A stretch of DNA of 64,000 bases from Tsuneonella amylolytica (GTDB lineage: Bacteria; Pseudomonadota; Alphaproteobacteria; Sphingomonadales; Sphingomonadaceae), in assembly GCF_003626915.1 (NCBI RefSeq), contig NZ_CP032570.1, positions 1,488,001-1,552,000 of the forward strand, in the 5' to 3' direction. The translations under genes and the position numbers were made by a program. Shown here in pieces: positions 44,160 through 54,835 of the stretch. Under the pieces are notes generated by a model. That model was given only the letters and a program-made list of their open reading frames with translations, did no database searches and was not told the origin of the DNA. Numbering within the stretch: the first letter of the stretch is position 1; each line of letters opens with the position of its first letter.

Positions 44160-45956
44160 CTAGCCCTTGTACAGCGAGTCCAGTCGCGCGCCGTAGCGTT
44201 CGCGGATCTTGTGCCGCCGGATCTTGAGGCTGGGGGTCAGTTCCTCGTTGTCGGTGCTGAACGGTTCGTCGGCGAGGGCGAACTGGCGGACCTTCTCGAT
44301 CACCGACAGATCCTGATTCGTCCGGTCGACCGCGGCGCGCACGGCGGAGCGGAATTCGGGCAGGTCGGCGAGGTTCCTGCAGTCGAACTTCTTGCCGTTG
44401 GCCTGGCACCATTCGACCATCCAGTCGGCATCGGGCACGATCAGCCCGACAAGGTAGGGCCGCTTGTCGCCGCTCACCATCGCCTGCGCGATTTCCGGCT
44501 GCAGGGTCAGCATCCCCTCGACCTTCTGCGGCGCGACGTTGTCGCCCTTGTCGTTGACGATCATGTCCTTCTTGCGGTCGGTGATGACGATCCGCCCCCG
44601 ATCGTCGAGGTGGCCGATATCGCCGGTGTGCAGCCAGCCGTCCTTCAACGCCCGGTCGGTTTCGGCCTGGTTGCGCCAGTACCCGTGCATCACGAGTTCG
44701 CCGCGGCAGAGGATCTCGCCATCCTCGGCGATGCGGATTTCCACCCCGCGCATCGGCGGCCCGACGGTATCCATCTTGATGCCCGCGCGCGGCCGGTTGC
44801 ACGAAATCACCGGCCCCGCCTCGGTCTGGCCGTAGCCCTGCAGCACCGTCAGCCCCATCGCGTCGAAGAAGTTGCCGACCTCTGGATTGAGCGGCGCGCC
44901 GCCCGAGACCATCGCCTTCACCCGGCCGCCGAAGCGCGCGCGGATCTTCGGGCGAAGCAGCCGGTCGACGACGAGGTCCATCGGCCGGTCGCGCAGGCGC
45001 TTCTTCGGATGCCCGGCAATCTCGAGCGCGCGGGTCATCAGGTAATTCGGCACCTTGCCCTGCTTTTCGACCGTTTTCATGATCCGCGTGCGCAGCACCT
45101 CGAACAGACGCGGGACGACGACCATGATCGTGGGCCGCGTTTCCTCGATGTTGCTGGCGAGCTTCTCCAGCCCTTCGGAATAGTAGATTTCCGCCCCGCA
45201 GGCGATCGGCAGGTACTGGCCGCCGGTATGCTCGTAGGCGTGGCTGAGCGGCAGGAACGAGAGAAACCGCTCGTCGTCTTCGAGGCCGAAGTCCTCCTGC
45301 AGGATCGCGCCTGCGCCGGCCACGTTGCACAGGATCGCGCCGTGGTGCTGCAACACCCCGCGCGGCGCGCCGCCGGTGCCGCTGGTGTAGATGATGCAGG
45401 CGGTGTCGCCGCGCCCGATCCGTCCGATGCGCGCCTCGACCGCTTTGCGCGCCGCAGCCGGGTGGCCTTCCAGCAGCCTGTCCCACATGTGGCAGGCGAT
45501 CTGCCCGCCCTGGTACTGGCGGATGCCGTCGATGGCGACGACGTGTTCGGCGATGCCGGTGCGCATCATCGCCGGGATCAGCGGGCGCGACAGCTTCTCG
45601 TTGGAGACGATCACCGCCCGCGCGCCCGAATTGTCGAGGATGTGCTGGTGGTCGCGTTCGGTATTGGTGACGTAGGCCGGCACCGTGATGCAGCCCGCCG
45701 CCATGATGGCGAGGTCGGCGATGCACCATTCGGGCCGGTTCTCGCTGACCAGCGCCACCCGGTCGCCATCCTCGAGGCCCAAGCTGCGCAACGCTTCGGC
45801 CAGCAGGCACACCTTGCCTGCGACCTCGCTCCAGCTCTCGGTCTGCCAGGTGCCGCCCTTCTTCGCGCCCAGGAACGGCCGCGACTGCCGCGCGTCGGCG
45901 CGTTTCAGGAAGAGTTCGACCAGATTGTTGGCGGAATCGATATCGCTCAACTGCAA
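44160..45956 (-). CDS. AMP-dependent long-chain acyl-CoA synthetase
   Basis: About 598 aa. Adenylation motifs are present: IIYTSGTGGAPRGVLQHHG (P-loop, A3), LQGYGQTEAGPVISCN (A5), GWLHTGDIGHLD (A7), ITDRKKDMIVNDKGDNVAPQKVE (A8) and a C-terminal LTPSLKIRRHKIRERYG near the catalytic Lys region. It activates fatty acids as acyl-CoA. The start is uncertain: no ATG is available, and the TTG at 45956 has a GGAG nearby, while the frame extends to a TTG at 46040. It follows ggt on the same strand. Confidence 0.9.
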   Translation of the reverse strand: MQLSDIDSANNLVELFLKRADARQSRPFLGAKKGGTWQTESWSEVAGKVCLLAEALRSLGLEDGDRVALVSENRPEWCIADLAIMAAGCITVPAYVTNTERDHQHILDNSGARAVIVSNEKLSRPLIPAMMRTGIAEHVVAIDGIRQYQGGQIACHMWDRLLEGHPAAARKAVEARIGRIGRGDTACIIYTSGTGGAPRGVLQHHGAILCNVAGAGAILQEDFGLEDDERFLSFLPLSHAYEHTGGQYLPIACGAEIYYSEGLEKLASNIEETRPTIMVVVPRLFEVLRTRIMKTVEKQGKVPNYLMTRALEIAGHPKKRLRDRPMDLVVDRLLRPKIRARFGGRVKAMVSGGAPLNPEVGNFFDAMGLTVLQGYGQTEAGPVISCNRPRAGIKMDTVGPPMRGVEIRIAEDGEILCRGELVMHGYWRNQAETDRALKDGWLHTGDIGHLDDRGRIVITDRKKDMIVNDKGDNVAPQKVEGMLTLQPEIAQAMVSGDKRPYLVGLIVPDADWMVEWCQANGKKFDCRNLADLPEFRSAVRAAVDRTNQDLSVIEKVRQFALADEPFSTDNEELTPSLKIRRHKIRERYGARLDSLYKG

Positions 45957-46043
45957 CGCCGCAAGCTCCTGCTCCTGACCCGTATCCGTGCCGCCGTTGC
46001 GGTCGCGCGCAGGCTTAGGCCCGTGCCGCCGTAGCGGCAAGCG

Positions 46044-47762
46044 TCAGGGATTGATCAGCATCTTCTCGATCCGCGGATCGCGCGCCGATTGCCAGGTACC
46101 GTCCTTGCGGCGGACGAGCGCGTTGCCCTTGATCGGGGCAGGCCCGGCGACGAGGCCGGTGTGCCCGAGCGCGGCGAGCTGCGGGATCGCCCCTTCCAGC
46201 CAGGTACCGGTTTCCACCAGCGTGCGGTCCCCCGTCGCCATCGCGAAGGGCAGGCCCAGCGCCTGCTCGGCATTCATGCCGAAATCGATCGCCCCGATGA
46301 TCGCGCGCACTGTGGTGACCGGGATCGTCGCCCCGCCTGCCGCGCCCACCACCATGAACGGGCGGCCCCTGGGGTCCCACACCACCATCGGCGCCATCGA
46401 ACTGCGCGGGCGCTTGCCCGGCTCCACCCGGTTGGCGACCGGGCGGCCGTCGATCTCGGGCGAGCGGCTGAAGTCGGTGAGTTCGTTGTTGAGGAAGAAA
46501 CCGCCGCTCGTCAGGCCCGATCCGAACGGGCTTTCGATGGTGGAAGTGTAACTCGCCATGTTGCCCGCCGCGTCGGCAACCGCGAAATGCGAGGTGCCGT
46601 TCTCCTCCGGCTCGTCGCCGTCCGCCAGTGCCGTCTGCGCGCCAGCCGGGCTGCCCGGCTGCGGGCTGGCGATCGTCGTGGTGCGGCCGATCAGCTTCGA
46701 TCGCGCCTTGAGATAAGCCGGATCGATCAGCCCCGCGACCGGGACCGAGACGAAATCGCTGTCGGCGAGATAGAGCTCGCGGTCGGCGTAGGCGAGGCGC
46801 TGCGCCTCGAGCAACAGGTGCCATGTCTCGACGTCGTTCGGCCCCATCCGCTCGAGGTCGAACGGTTCGAGCATTCCGAGGATCTGGAGGATCGCCACGC
46901 CGCCCGATGTCGGCGGGCCCATGCCGCACAGGCGATACCCGCGATACCGGCCGCAGACCGGTGCGCGCTCCTTCGCGTCGTAGCCGGCAAGGTCGGACGC
47001 GGTCATCGGCCTGGGGCGCGGGGTTGCGGCGGCGACGGTCTTCGCCAGCGCCTCGGCACGCGGGCCGCTGTAGAACGCCTGTGGGCCGGCCGCGGCGATC
47101 GCCTCCAGCGTTCCGGCGAGCTCCGGATTCCGCACCAGCGTGCCGCTCGGCATCGGGTCGCCGTTGCGGTCGTAGAACAAGGCGCGGCCGGCCTGTGTCC
47201 AGCCGGCGACTTCCGAATAGTCGGTCAGCGCGGCCGTGAGGCGGGGATTCGTCTCGAACCCGTCGCGGGCGAGCGCGATGGCGGGCTGGAACAATGCGGC
47301 CCACGGCAGCTTGCCGTGCTCGGCATGGGCCTTGGCGGCGAGTGCGACGTTGCCGGGCACGCCCACGCTAAGCCCGCTCTTCACCGATTCGCGAAACGGG
47401 GGAAGAGAGCCGTTCGTATCGAGGAACCAGCCGGGGAAGGCGCCCGCCGGGGCCTTCTCGCGGCCGTCGTAGGTGGTGGCGCTGCCGTCCGCCGTTCCGC
47501 GCACGAGGAAACCGCCGCCGCCGATGCCCGAGCTCTGCGGCTCGACCACGGTGAGCGCCAGCATGACCGCGATCGCCGCGTCGGTGGCGCTGCCGCCCTG
47601 GCGCAGGATCGCCTCGCCCGCGGCCTGCGCGCGCGGGTCGGCCGCACTGACCGCGCCCACGTACGTGGACGGGGTTGCCGGCGTGGTGGCGGCAGGAACG
47701 GTGGTGCAGGCGGCCGCGAAGAGCGGCAGCGGGGCGATGGCAAGGGCGAAACGGCGCAACAT
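46044..47762 (-). CDS. ggt: Gamma-glutamyltransferase (lipoprotein form)
   Basis: 572 aa Ntn hydrolase. Lipobox at FAAAC in the N-terminal signal. Large subunit has TVVEPQSSGIGGGGFLV and YDGREKAPA; the autocleavage and catalytic Thr is in EENGTSHFAVADAAGN; small subunit then shows NNELTDFS and the oxyanion region RSSMAPMVV. It hydrolyses or transfers the gamma-glutamyl group of glutathione in the periplasm. The ATG at 47762 is followed at once by the lipoprotein signal. pyrD lies 10 bases upstream. Confidence 0.93.
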   Translation of the reverse strand: MLRRFALAIAPLPLFAAACTTVPAATTPATPSTYVGAVSAADPRAQAAGEAILRQGGSATDAAIAVMLALTVVEPQSSGIGGGGFLVRGTADGSATTYDGREKAPAGAFPGWFLDTNGSLPPFRESVKSGLSVGVPGNVALAAKAHAEHGKLPWAALFQPAIALARDGFETNPRLTAALTDYSEVAGWTQAGRALFYDRNGDPMPSGTLVRNPELAGTLEAIAAAGPQAFYSGPRAEALAKTVAAATPRPRPMTASDLAGYDAKERAPVCGRYRGYRLCGMGPPTSGGVAILQILGMLEPFDLERMGPNDVETWHLLLEAQRLAYADRELYLADSDFVSVPVAGLIDPAYLKARSKLIGRTTTIASPQPGSPAGAQTALADGDEPEENGTSHFAVADAAGNMASYTSTIESPFGSGLTSGGFFLNNELTDFSRSPEIDGRPVANRVEPGKRPRSSMAPMVVWDPRGRPFMVVGAAGGATIPVTTVRAIIGAIDFGMNAEQALGLPFAMATGDRTLVETGTWLEGAIPQLAALGHTGLVAGPAPIKGNALVRRKDGTWQSARDPRIEKMLINP

Positions 47763-47772
47763 GGCGCCGGTG

Positions 47773-48798
47773 CTACTCGCTCCCGACCGCCTCGGCAATC
47801 GAGGCGAACCCGTCGCGGCGCATCAGCCCGTCGAGTTTGCGCACGATGCGGCGGGCAAGGCCCGGCCCTTCGTAGACCAGCGCGCTGTAGAGCTGGACGA
47901 GAGCGGCGCCCGCGCGGATGCGGGCCCAGGCGTCTTCGGCGGTGGCGATGCCGCCTACCCCGACCAGCGGCAGCGCGTCGCCGGCGACGGCACGGAACCG
48001 GCGAAGCTGGCCGAGCGCCGCGTCGCGCAGGGGCGCGCCCGACAGGCCGCCCGTCTCGCCCGCGTGGCGGGAGGCGAGCGGCGGGCGCGCGATGGTCGTG
48101 TTCGAGACGATCAGCGCGGCGATGAAGTTGTCGATGGCGGCGCGCACGATGCGTTCGTGGTCGCCGTCCGCAAGGTCCGGGGCGACCTTGAGGAACACCG
48201 GGGGGTCGCCCGCGCGCCGGTCGGCGGCGATGGCGGAGAGGAGGGACGCAAGCTCGCCTTCGGCCTGGAGGTCGCGCAGGCCCGGAGTGTTGGGGGAACT
48301 GATGTTGACCGTGAGGTAGTCGGCGAAGGGCGCGAAGGTGCGGATGCCGGCAAGGTAGTCCGCGATGCGGTCGGCCGCATCCTTGTTCGCGCCGACGTTG
48401 ATGCCCAGGACTCCCCGGCGCGGACGGTCGGCGAGGCGTTCGAGCACCGCATCGGCGCCGTCGTTGTTGAACCCCATGCGGTTGATGACCGCCCGGTCCT
48501 CGCGCAGGCGGAACAGGCGGGGCTTCGGGTTGCCGGCCTGAGGGCGGGGGGTGATCGACCCGCATTCCACGAAACCGAAGCCCAGCCCCAGCATCGCGTC
48601 CGGCACTTCGGCGTTCTTGTCGAACCCCGCGGCGAGGCCGACCGGGTTGGGAAAGGCGATGCCGGCAACTTCGGTCCGCAAGGGGCCGGGCGCGGCGGGC
48701 GGCAGGGCGGGTGCGAATCGCAAGGCCGCGATCGTCATGCGGTGGGCGCGTTCGGGATCGATTGCGAAGAGTGCCGGTGCGGCCAGGCGGTAGAGCAT
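47773..48798 (-). CDS. pyrD: Dihydroorotate dehydrogenase (quinone), class 2
   Basis: 341 aa FMN enzyme. The N-terminal helical membrane-association segment (MLYRLAAPALFAIDPERAHRMT) marks class 2. Barrel motifs: NPVGLAAGFDKNAEV, GFVECGSITPRPQ, NRMGFNNDGAD, VNISSPNTPGLRDLQ (catalytic Ser region), SNTTIARP and VGVGGIATAEDAW. It passes electrons to quinone in pyrimidine synthesis. Confidence 0.96.
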   Translation of the reverse strand: MLYRLAAPALFAIDPERAHRMTIAALRFAPALPPAAPGPLRTEVAGIAFPNPVGLAAGFDKNAEVPDAMLGLGFGFVECGSITPRPQAGNPKPRLFRLREDRAVINRMGFNNDGADAVLERLADRPRRGVLGINVGANKDAADRIADYLAGIRTFAPFADYLTVNISSPNTPGLRDLQAEGELASLLSAIAADRRAGDPPVFLKVAPDLADGDHERIVRAAIDNFIAALIVSNTTIARPPLASRHAGETGGLSGAPLRDAALGQLRRFRAVAGDALPLVGVGGIATAEDAWARIRAGAALVQLYSALVYEGPGLARRIVRKLDGLMRRDGFASIAEAVGSE

Positions 48799-48849
48799 CG
48801 GGCAGGGGCTATGGCCGGGCGCACGGACGATGTCGAGCGAGGCGAATCA

Positions 48850-49066
48850 ATGGCTTCGATACGACCGTTTCGGACCGGATTAATCGCCGGCCGTCTGGGG
48901 AACGCAGGGCGAACAGAACGTATCGCGTCGCTTTCATACAATCCGATCGGGCGCGAATCCGGTATTCGACCACCTGCGACCCGAAGGGCTCGGGCCATTA
49001 CATGTGGCATCGAGTTCTCCACTTAAAGGGCGGTTCCGGTTTCGGTCGGGGCCGCCCTCTTTTCGT
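48850..49066 (+). ncRNA. Candidate small RNA locus (or 58-codon ORF) ending in an intrinsic terminator
   Basis: In the 369-base gap 48799-49167 between pyrD and the AraC-type gene, a strong plus-strand terminator ends at 49066 with no convincing plus-strand gene upstream. A 58-codon frame runs from ATG 48850 to TAA 49024-49026, ending at the base before the hairpin, but only about half its codons end in G or C against far more in neighbours, so it does not look coding. A small RNA whose 3' end is the terminator is more likely. Its 5' end and promoter cannot be set from sequence. No known RNA family is recognised. Confidence 0.35.
49027..49066 (+). terminator. Orphan intrinsic terminator
   Basis: AGGGCGG (49027-49033) pairs with CCGCCCT (49052-49058), followed by CTTTTCG, a T-rich plus-strand tail. 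It does not belong to a recognised gene. Confidence 0.75.
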
Positions 49067-49167
49067 TTGTTACGGTCGGCGGCTGTCGCGTCCTTACATT
49101 GCATCTGCCGGAACCAGGCCTATGTGGCGGCTCGACCCGGGTCGCGAACGGGGAGAACGATGCTGCC

Positions 49168-50160
49168 ATGACTGCGACGGTCGTCGATGCCGGCGAAGCG
49201 CGCGCCGCGACCGGGCCGGACGCGGTGGGCGGGGCCGCGCTCACGCCGCAGTCGCTCATACGGCTCGACTACTTCCCGCCCGATCCCGATCTCGCGCCTT
49301 ACATCACCACGTTCTACCTGTTCCGCTGCGACGAAGCGGTGATTCGCGACATCCAGCCCGCTTCGCCCGGGCACCTCCATGTCTATCTCGCCGGCGAAGG
49401 GACGTTGCACTTTCCGGGCGGGCGCGACGAGCGGGCGCACCCGGTTTCGCTGATGGGCCCGATGACGGCTGCCGCGCCGTTCACGGTCACCGGCACCTTC
49501 CATACGGTGGGCGCGGTGCTCGCCCCGCTCGGCTGGGCGGCGCTCACCGGCCTCCATGCGTCGGAAAATGCCGACCGACTGCTCGATGCGGTGACGATCT
49601 TCGGGCCCGAGGCCGCGGCGATGGGCGAGCGCGTGCGCGCGCTCTACGCCGCCGACCCCGATGGCAGCGGCGCGGCGATGGCGGCCGAGATCGCCGCCTT
49701 CATCCGCGCGCGGCTGGGGCCCCTGCCGGACAAACACGTCGCACTGGTCAGGGCGACGGTCGACTGGATGGGCACCTCACTCGACCCGAAGGTCGAGGAT
49801 CTCTACGCCCGGCTCGATTATTCCCCCCGCCAGGTCCAGCGGCTGGTCGCGTGCTATTTCGGGTCGAACCCGACGCACCTTGCGCGCAAGTATCGCGCCA
49901 CGCGGGTCGCCGCGCTGCTCGCCCAGCCGGGCATCGACGATCACGCGGTGGCCGCGCTCACCGATCATTTCTACGACCAGCCGCACATGATCCGCGAAAT
50001 CCGCGAATTCATCGGACGCACGCCCGCGCGCCTCGGAAAGGGAGACGCGCCGATCCTGGAAGCGGTCGTCAACGTGCGCAACTTCGTGCAGATCAAGCCG
50101 CACATCGCGCCGTTGCCGGAAGACCTCGCACCGGTTGAAAAGGACGCCGACGACGCCTAG
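49168..50160 (+). CDS. AraC-family transcriptional regulator
   Basis: 330 aa. The N-terminal 200 residues look like a sensor domain of unknown ligand (PDLAPYITTFYLFRCDEAV, LHVYLAGEGTLHFPGG). The C-terminal 100 hold two helix-turn-helix units: VEDLYARLDYSPRQVQRLVACYFGSNPTHLARKYRAT and a second ending FYDQPHMIREIREFIGRTPA. It sits directly upstream of the suf regulator, with its stop at 50160 and only 51 bases between. The start at 49168 is preferred to one at 49099. Confidence 0.88.
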   Translation: MTATVVDAGEARAATGPDAVGGAALTPQSLIRLDYFPPDPDLAPYITTFYLFRCDEAVIRDIQPASPGHLHVYLAGEGTLHFPGGRDERAHPVSLMGPMTAAAPFTVTGTFHTVGAVLAPLGWAALTGLHASENADRLLDAVTIFGPEAAAMGERVRALYAADPDGSGAAMAAEIAAFIRARLGPLPDKHVALVRATVDWMGTSLDPKVEDLYARLDYSPRQVQRLVACYFGSNPTHLARKYRATRVAALLAQPGIDDHAVAALTDHFYDQPHMIREIREFIGRTPARLGKGDAPILEAVVNVRNFVQIKPHIAPLPEDLAPVEKDADDA

Positions 50161-50164
50161 GTGG

Positions 50165-50191
50165 CAATTCGGAACGAAACGGTCCGAATTG
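50165..50191. promoter_or_regulatory. 27-bp dyad in front of the suf operon regulator
   Basis: CAATTCGGA (50165-50173) and TCCGAATTG (50183-50191) are perfect 9-bp inverted arms with a 9-base centre. They lie 21 bases ahead of the GTG start of the Rrf2-type regulator. Likely operator for autoregulation of the suf operon. It does not match the Escherichia coli IscR type 1 or type 2 sites by eye. Confidence 0.7.
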
Positions 50192-50211
50192 AACCCCCAA
50201 GGTTTTCCGCA

Positions 50212-50615
50212 GTGCGCCTGTCCAACTTCGCCGACTATGCCGTCGTCACCATGAGTGCCGCCGCCCGCCACTGCGGCGGCGCGCGCACGAGTGCGGGCGA
50301 ACTGGCGATCGAGACCGGGCTGCCGGCGCCCACGGTGGCCAAGGTGGTGAGCAAGCTCACCGCGGCGGGCCTGCTGCGATCGGTCCGCGGGGCGAAGGGC
50401 GGGCTGCAGCTCGCGCGTCCGGCGGCGGCCATCAGCCTCGCCGACATTGTCGAGGCGGTGGAAGGGCCGATCGCGCTCGCCGCCTGCATCGAGGGCGAAG
50501 ACTGCGCCGCCCACCACGATTGCCGGGTGCGCCCGCACTGGCCGATCGTCAACGAAACCTTGCGCGGCGCGCTGGCGGGCGTCCCGCTCACGCGCCTATC
50601 GCAACAGGAGCCGGC

Positions 50616-50619
<4 letters not shown>
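50212..50619 (+). CDS. Rrf2-family suf operon regulator (IscR-like)
   Basis: 135 aa from a GTG at 50212, giving [20 protein letters not shown], the standard Rrf2 start; the frame extends to 50161 but would cover the operator dyad. Winged helix: [45 protein letters not shown]. Three cysteines follow ([13 protein letters not shown]), suited to a 2Fe-2S cluster that reports iron-sulfur status. It is first in the suf operon and overlaps sufB by four bases. Confidence 0.9.
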
Positions 50620-52084
<1,465 letters not shown>

Positions 52085-52088
<4 letters not shown>

Positions 52089-52453
52089 AGGTGCTTCGCG
52101 TTGCTCTTTGCGTTCTAGCCTTCTCAATAAGTCCGGCTTTGCTTGCACAAGATGCGGATTGGCAGCGAATCGGAGAGGCCCGAAACGCGGCTGCGTACTG
52201 CGTCGTCAGCCACGCAGTGCGGCTTGATGATAAGCAAACATCGCCGGAAATCATCGCTCGCGGTGCATTCCGCTCCTGCAAGCCGCAAGTTGAGAGCTTT
52301 ACGGCTGTTTTTGAAGCGAAGGCCGTTAAGATGATTCCGACTGATCCGATGGGAACTCGCGCTTCGGAAATTCAGCGGCAACTTGATCCTATTTTGCAAG
52401 ATATGCAGGACTTGGCGATGCAAGCAGTGCTTGAGCATCGGGTAAAAAAGTGA
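52085..52453 (+). CDS. Small predicted secreted protein inside the suf operon (AT-rich)
   Basis: 122 aa, GTG start overlapping the sufB stop. The N-terminus [25 protein letters not shown] is a signal peptide. The mature part is helical with two cysteines about 27 residues apart (YCVVSHAV and FRSCKPQV). Base composition is about 50% GC against roughly 65% in neighbours, so it may have been inserted later. It overlaps the following gene by four bases. Function unknown. Confidence 0.7.
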
Positions 52454-52983
52454 CCGACCGCAAAACCCTCCAGCTCCGCTCGCCCGACGAGACCGCCGAT
52501 GCCGAACCCGCGATCAAGAAGAAGGGGCGCGGGTGGGAAATCTCGGAAAAGCGGCTCGATGCGCTGCACGACATGGCGCGCGAGAAGCGGCGGCATTCGA
52601 CGCCGGCGCACAAGGCGCTCGCCGAGCGGTTCGCCAAGGCCGACCTCGGCAAGTGGAAGTTCACCCGCCACGCGGTGATCGGCAGTGCAATCGTCGACTT
52701 CGGCAGCCCCACGCTCGGCATGGCGATCATGCTCGACGAAGAGGGCGACGATCCGGTGCTGTCGAAGCGCCGCGACAAGAGCCTCGAGGCGGTGGGGGTG
52801 CGCGTGATGCGGATCGCCGCGGCCGACGTGCTGGCGGACATGGACGCCGTCCTTGCCCGCATCACCGCCGGCATGCGGATGCGCATCGCCGACAAGAAGA
52901 CCCGCGCGCGCGAACACGCCGCGGCCAATCCGAACCAGGCATACGAGCGGCCGAACCGCCGGCCACGGGAGAACCGCGAATGA
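52450..52983 (+). CDS. DUF559-like endonuclease-fold protein in the suf operon
   Basis: 177 aa, GTG start. The middle (KWKFTRHAVIGSAIVDFGSPTLGMAIMLDEEGDDPVLSKRRDKSLEAVGVRVMRI) resembles DUF559 proteins of the Vsr/PD-(D/E)xK type: VDF provides the first Asp, but the usual I-E-x-D-G strand reads I-M-L-D-E, so the key Glu is apparently lost. The N-terminal 40 residues are polar. GTGA overlap in, ATGA overlap out. The role in Fe-S assembly, if any, is unknown. Confidence 0.75.
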   Translation: MTDRKTLQLRSPDETADAEPAIKKKGRGWEISEKRLDALHDMAREKRRHSTPAHKALAERFAKADLGKWKFTRHAVIGSAIVDFGSPTLGMAIMLDEEGDDPVLSKRRDKSLEAVGVRVMRIAAADVLADMDAVLARITAGMRMRIADKKTRAREHAAANPNQAYERPNRRPRENRE

Positions 52984-53301
52984 TCCGCCCCTTCTTCTTT
53001 GCAGCGCTGGCTCTCGGCCTCGCAGCCCCGGCGGCCGCCGGCGACTTCGACGATGCCGCCCTCGAATCACGCCTGCGCGGGTGCCTGCTCGCGGGGTCGA
53101 ATTCGGCTGTAGAGGGCGACCTGCGCACGAAGGTCGCCGAAGTGCGTGCGTTCTGCGGCGCGCAAATCGGCAAGGTCCGCGAGAAACGCACCGCCGGCCT
53201 GTCGCGCACCGAGAAGGCCGAGGCCATCCGCGCGCTCGATTACGAGATCGCCCGGGCGATCGCCGGATTCGCCGGCAAGACCACCGACCTGAAAGATATC
53301 G

Positions 53302-53309
<8 letters not shown>
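52980..53309 (+). CDS. Small predicted periplasmic protein in the suf operon
   Basis: 109 aa. Signal peptide (PFFFAALALGLAAPAAAG), then a short helical domain with two cysteines (LRGCLLAG and RAFCGAQIG), and a helical tail LSRTEKAEAIRALDYEIARAIAGFAG. It overlaps sufC by eight bases. No family recognised. The cysteine pair and size recall the low-GC gene two places upstream, but similarity is too weak to claim homology. Confidence 0.72.
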
Positions 53310-54038
<729 letters not shown>

Positions 54039-54042
<4 letters not shown>

Positions 54043-54458
54043 CCATCCTGACCGCACTCCTCCTGATGGGCGCGCAAGGCGCCGCCGCGCCCCAGGCCAT
54101 CGATCCGTCCACGATCGACCCGAAGGTGGCCGAGCAGGTGCCGATCATCGCCGGCAAGCTGCAGGACTGGCGCGGCGCGTGGGGCGCGGTGGACGGCAAG
54201 CTCGGCTGCAAGACGGTGAAATCGACCGGCGATGCCGAGATCGACGTGATCGGCTGCGCGGCGCTGATCGAATGCGTCGGCCCGGCCTACCCGGCCCTGA
54301 AGACGATCGCCGACGGGGCCGACACCGCCGACGTCAAGAAGCGCAAGATCGGCGAGAAGCTGGCGACCCTCAATCCGTGCCTCAAGGAGAAGCGCGGCCT
54401 CGGCATCGCGCAGCTCGCCCTGAAGCGCGGCGCTTCCGCCCGAAAGGACGGCGCGTGA
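54039..54458 (+). CDS. Secreted four-cysteine protein, copy 1 (suf operon)
   Basis: 139 aa. N-terminal hydrophobic signal (TILTALLLMGAQGAAAP). The mature protein has LQDWRGAWGAVDGKLGCKTVKSTGDAEIDVIGCAALIECVGPAYPALKTIAD and LATLNPCLKEKR. Its four cysteines align with those of the next gene's product, and both share the motif STGDAEID-x-IGCAA. Unknown family, probably periplasmic with two disulfides or a metal site. ATGA overlap with sufC and GTGA overlap with copy 2. Confidence 0.75.
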
Positions 54459-54835
54459 TCCTCGCCGCGATCCTTCTTTCGGCCACCGGTCCCGCCGCGG
54501 CTGCCCCGCTCGCCGCCGTCCCCGACGACGAGATCGTCGTGATGGCGCGCAAGCTGAAGACGTGGCGCGGGAGCTGGGGCAGCAAGAAGGGCGTCTTCTC
54601 CTGCTCCACGAAGCGGTCGACCGGCGATGCCGAGATCGACGCGATCGGCTGTGCGGCCATCGACCACTGCGTGCGCCCGCGGGTGCCGGAATTCCAGGCG
54701 ATCGCCGATGCGAAGCTGCCGAAAGCGGAGCGCAATCGCCGCATGAATGCGCTGTCGCAGTCGCTGCTGCCGTGCATGGATGCCCGGCACCAGTCCGGTA
54801 TCGAGGCGCTGGCCGACCGGAGGGCCGTATCGTGA
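54455..54835 (+). CDS. Secreted four-cysteine protein, copy 2 (suf operon)
   Basis: 126 aa, GTG start. Signal ILAAILLSATGPAAAAPL. The mature part, LKTWRGSWGSKKGVFSCSTKRSTGDAEIDAIGCAAIDHCVRPRVPEFQAIAD then LLPCMDARHQSGIEALADRR, aligns end to end with copy 1, including all four cysteines and W-R-G-x-W-G. The genes are therefore a tandem duplication that has diverged. GTGA overlap with sufD. Confidence 0.75.
   Translation: MILAAILLSATGPAAAAPLAAVPDDEIVVMARKLKTWRGSWGSKKGVFSCSTKRSTGDAEIDAIGCAAIDHCVRPRVPEFQAIADAKLPKAERNRRMNALSQSLLPCMDARHQSGIEALADRRAVS

Noticed and set aside
48850-49026. 58-codon frame before the orphan terminator as a protein gene
   Set aside because: Codon third positions are far less GC-rich than in neighbours and the translation resembles no protein. 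Kept only as part of a candidate small RNA locus.
50161-50211. N-terminal extension of the suf regulator
   Set aside because: It would encode the operator dyad as protein, and the Rrf2 family starts at the GTG at 50212.
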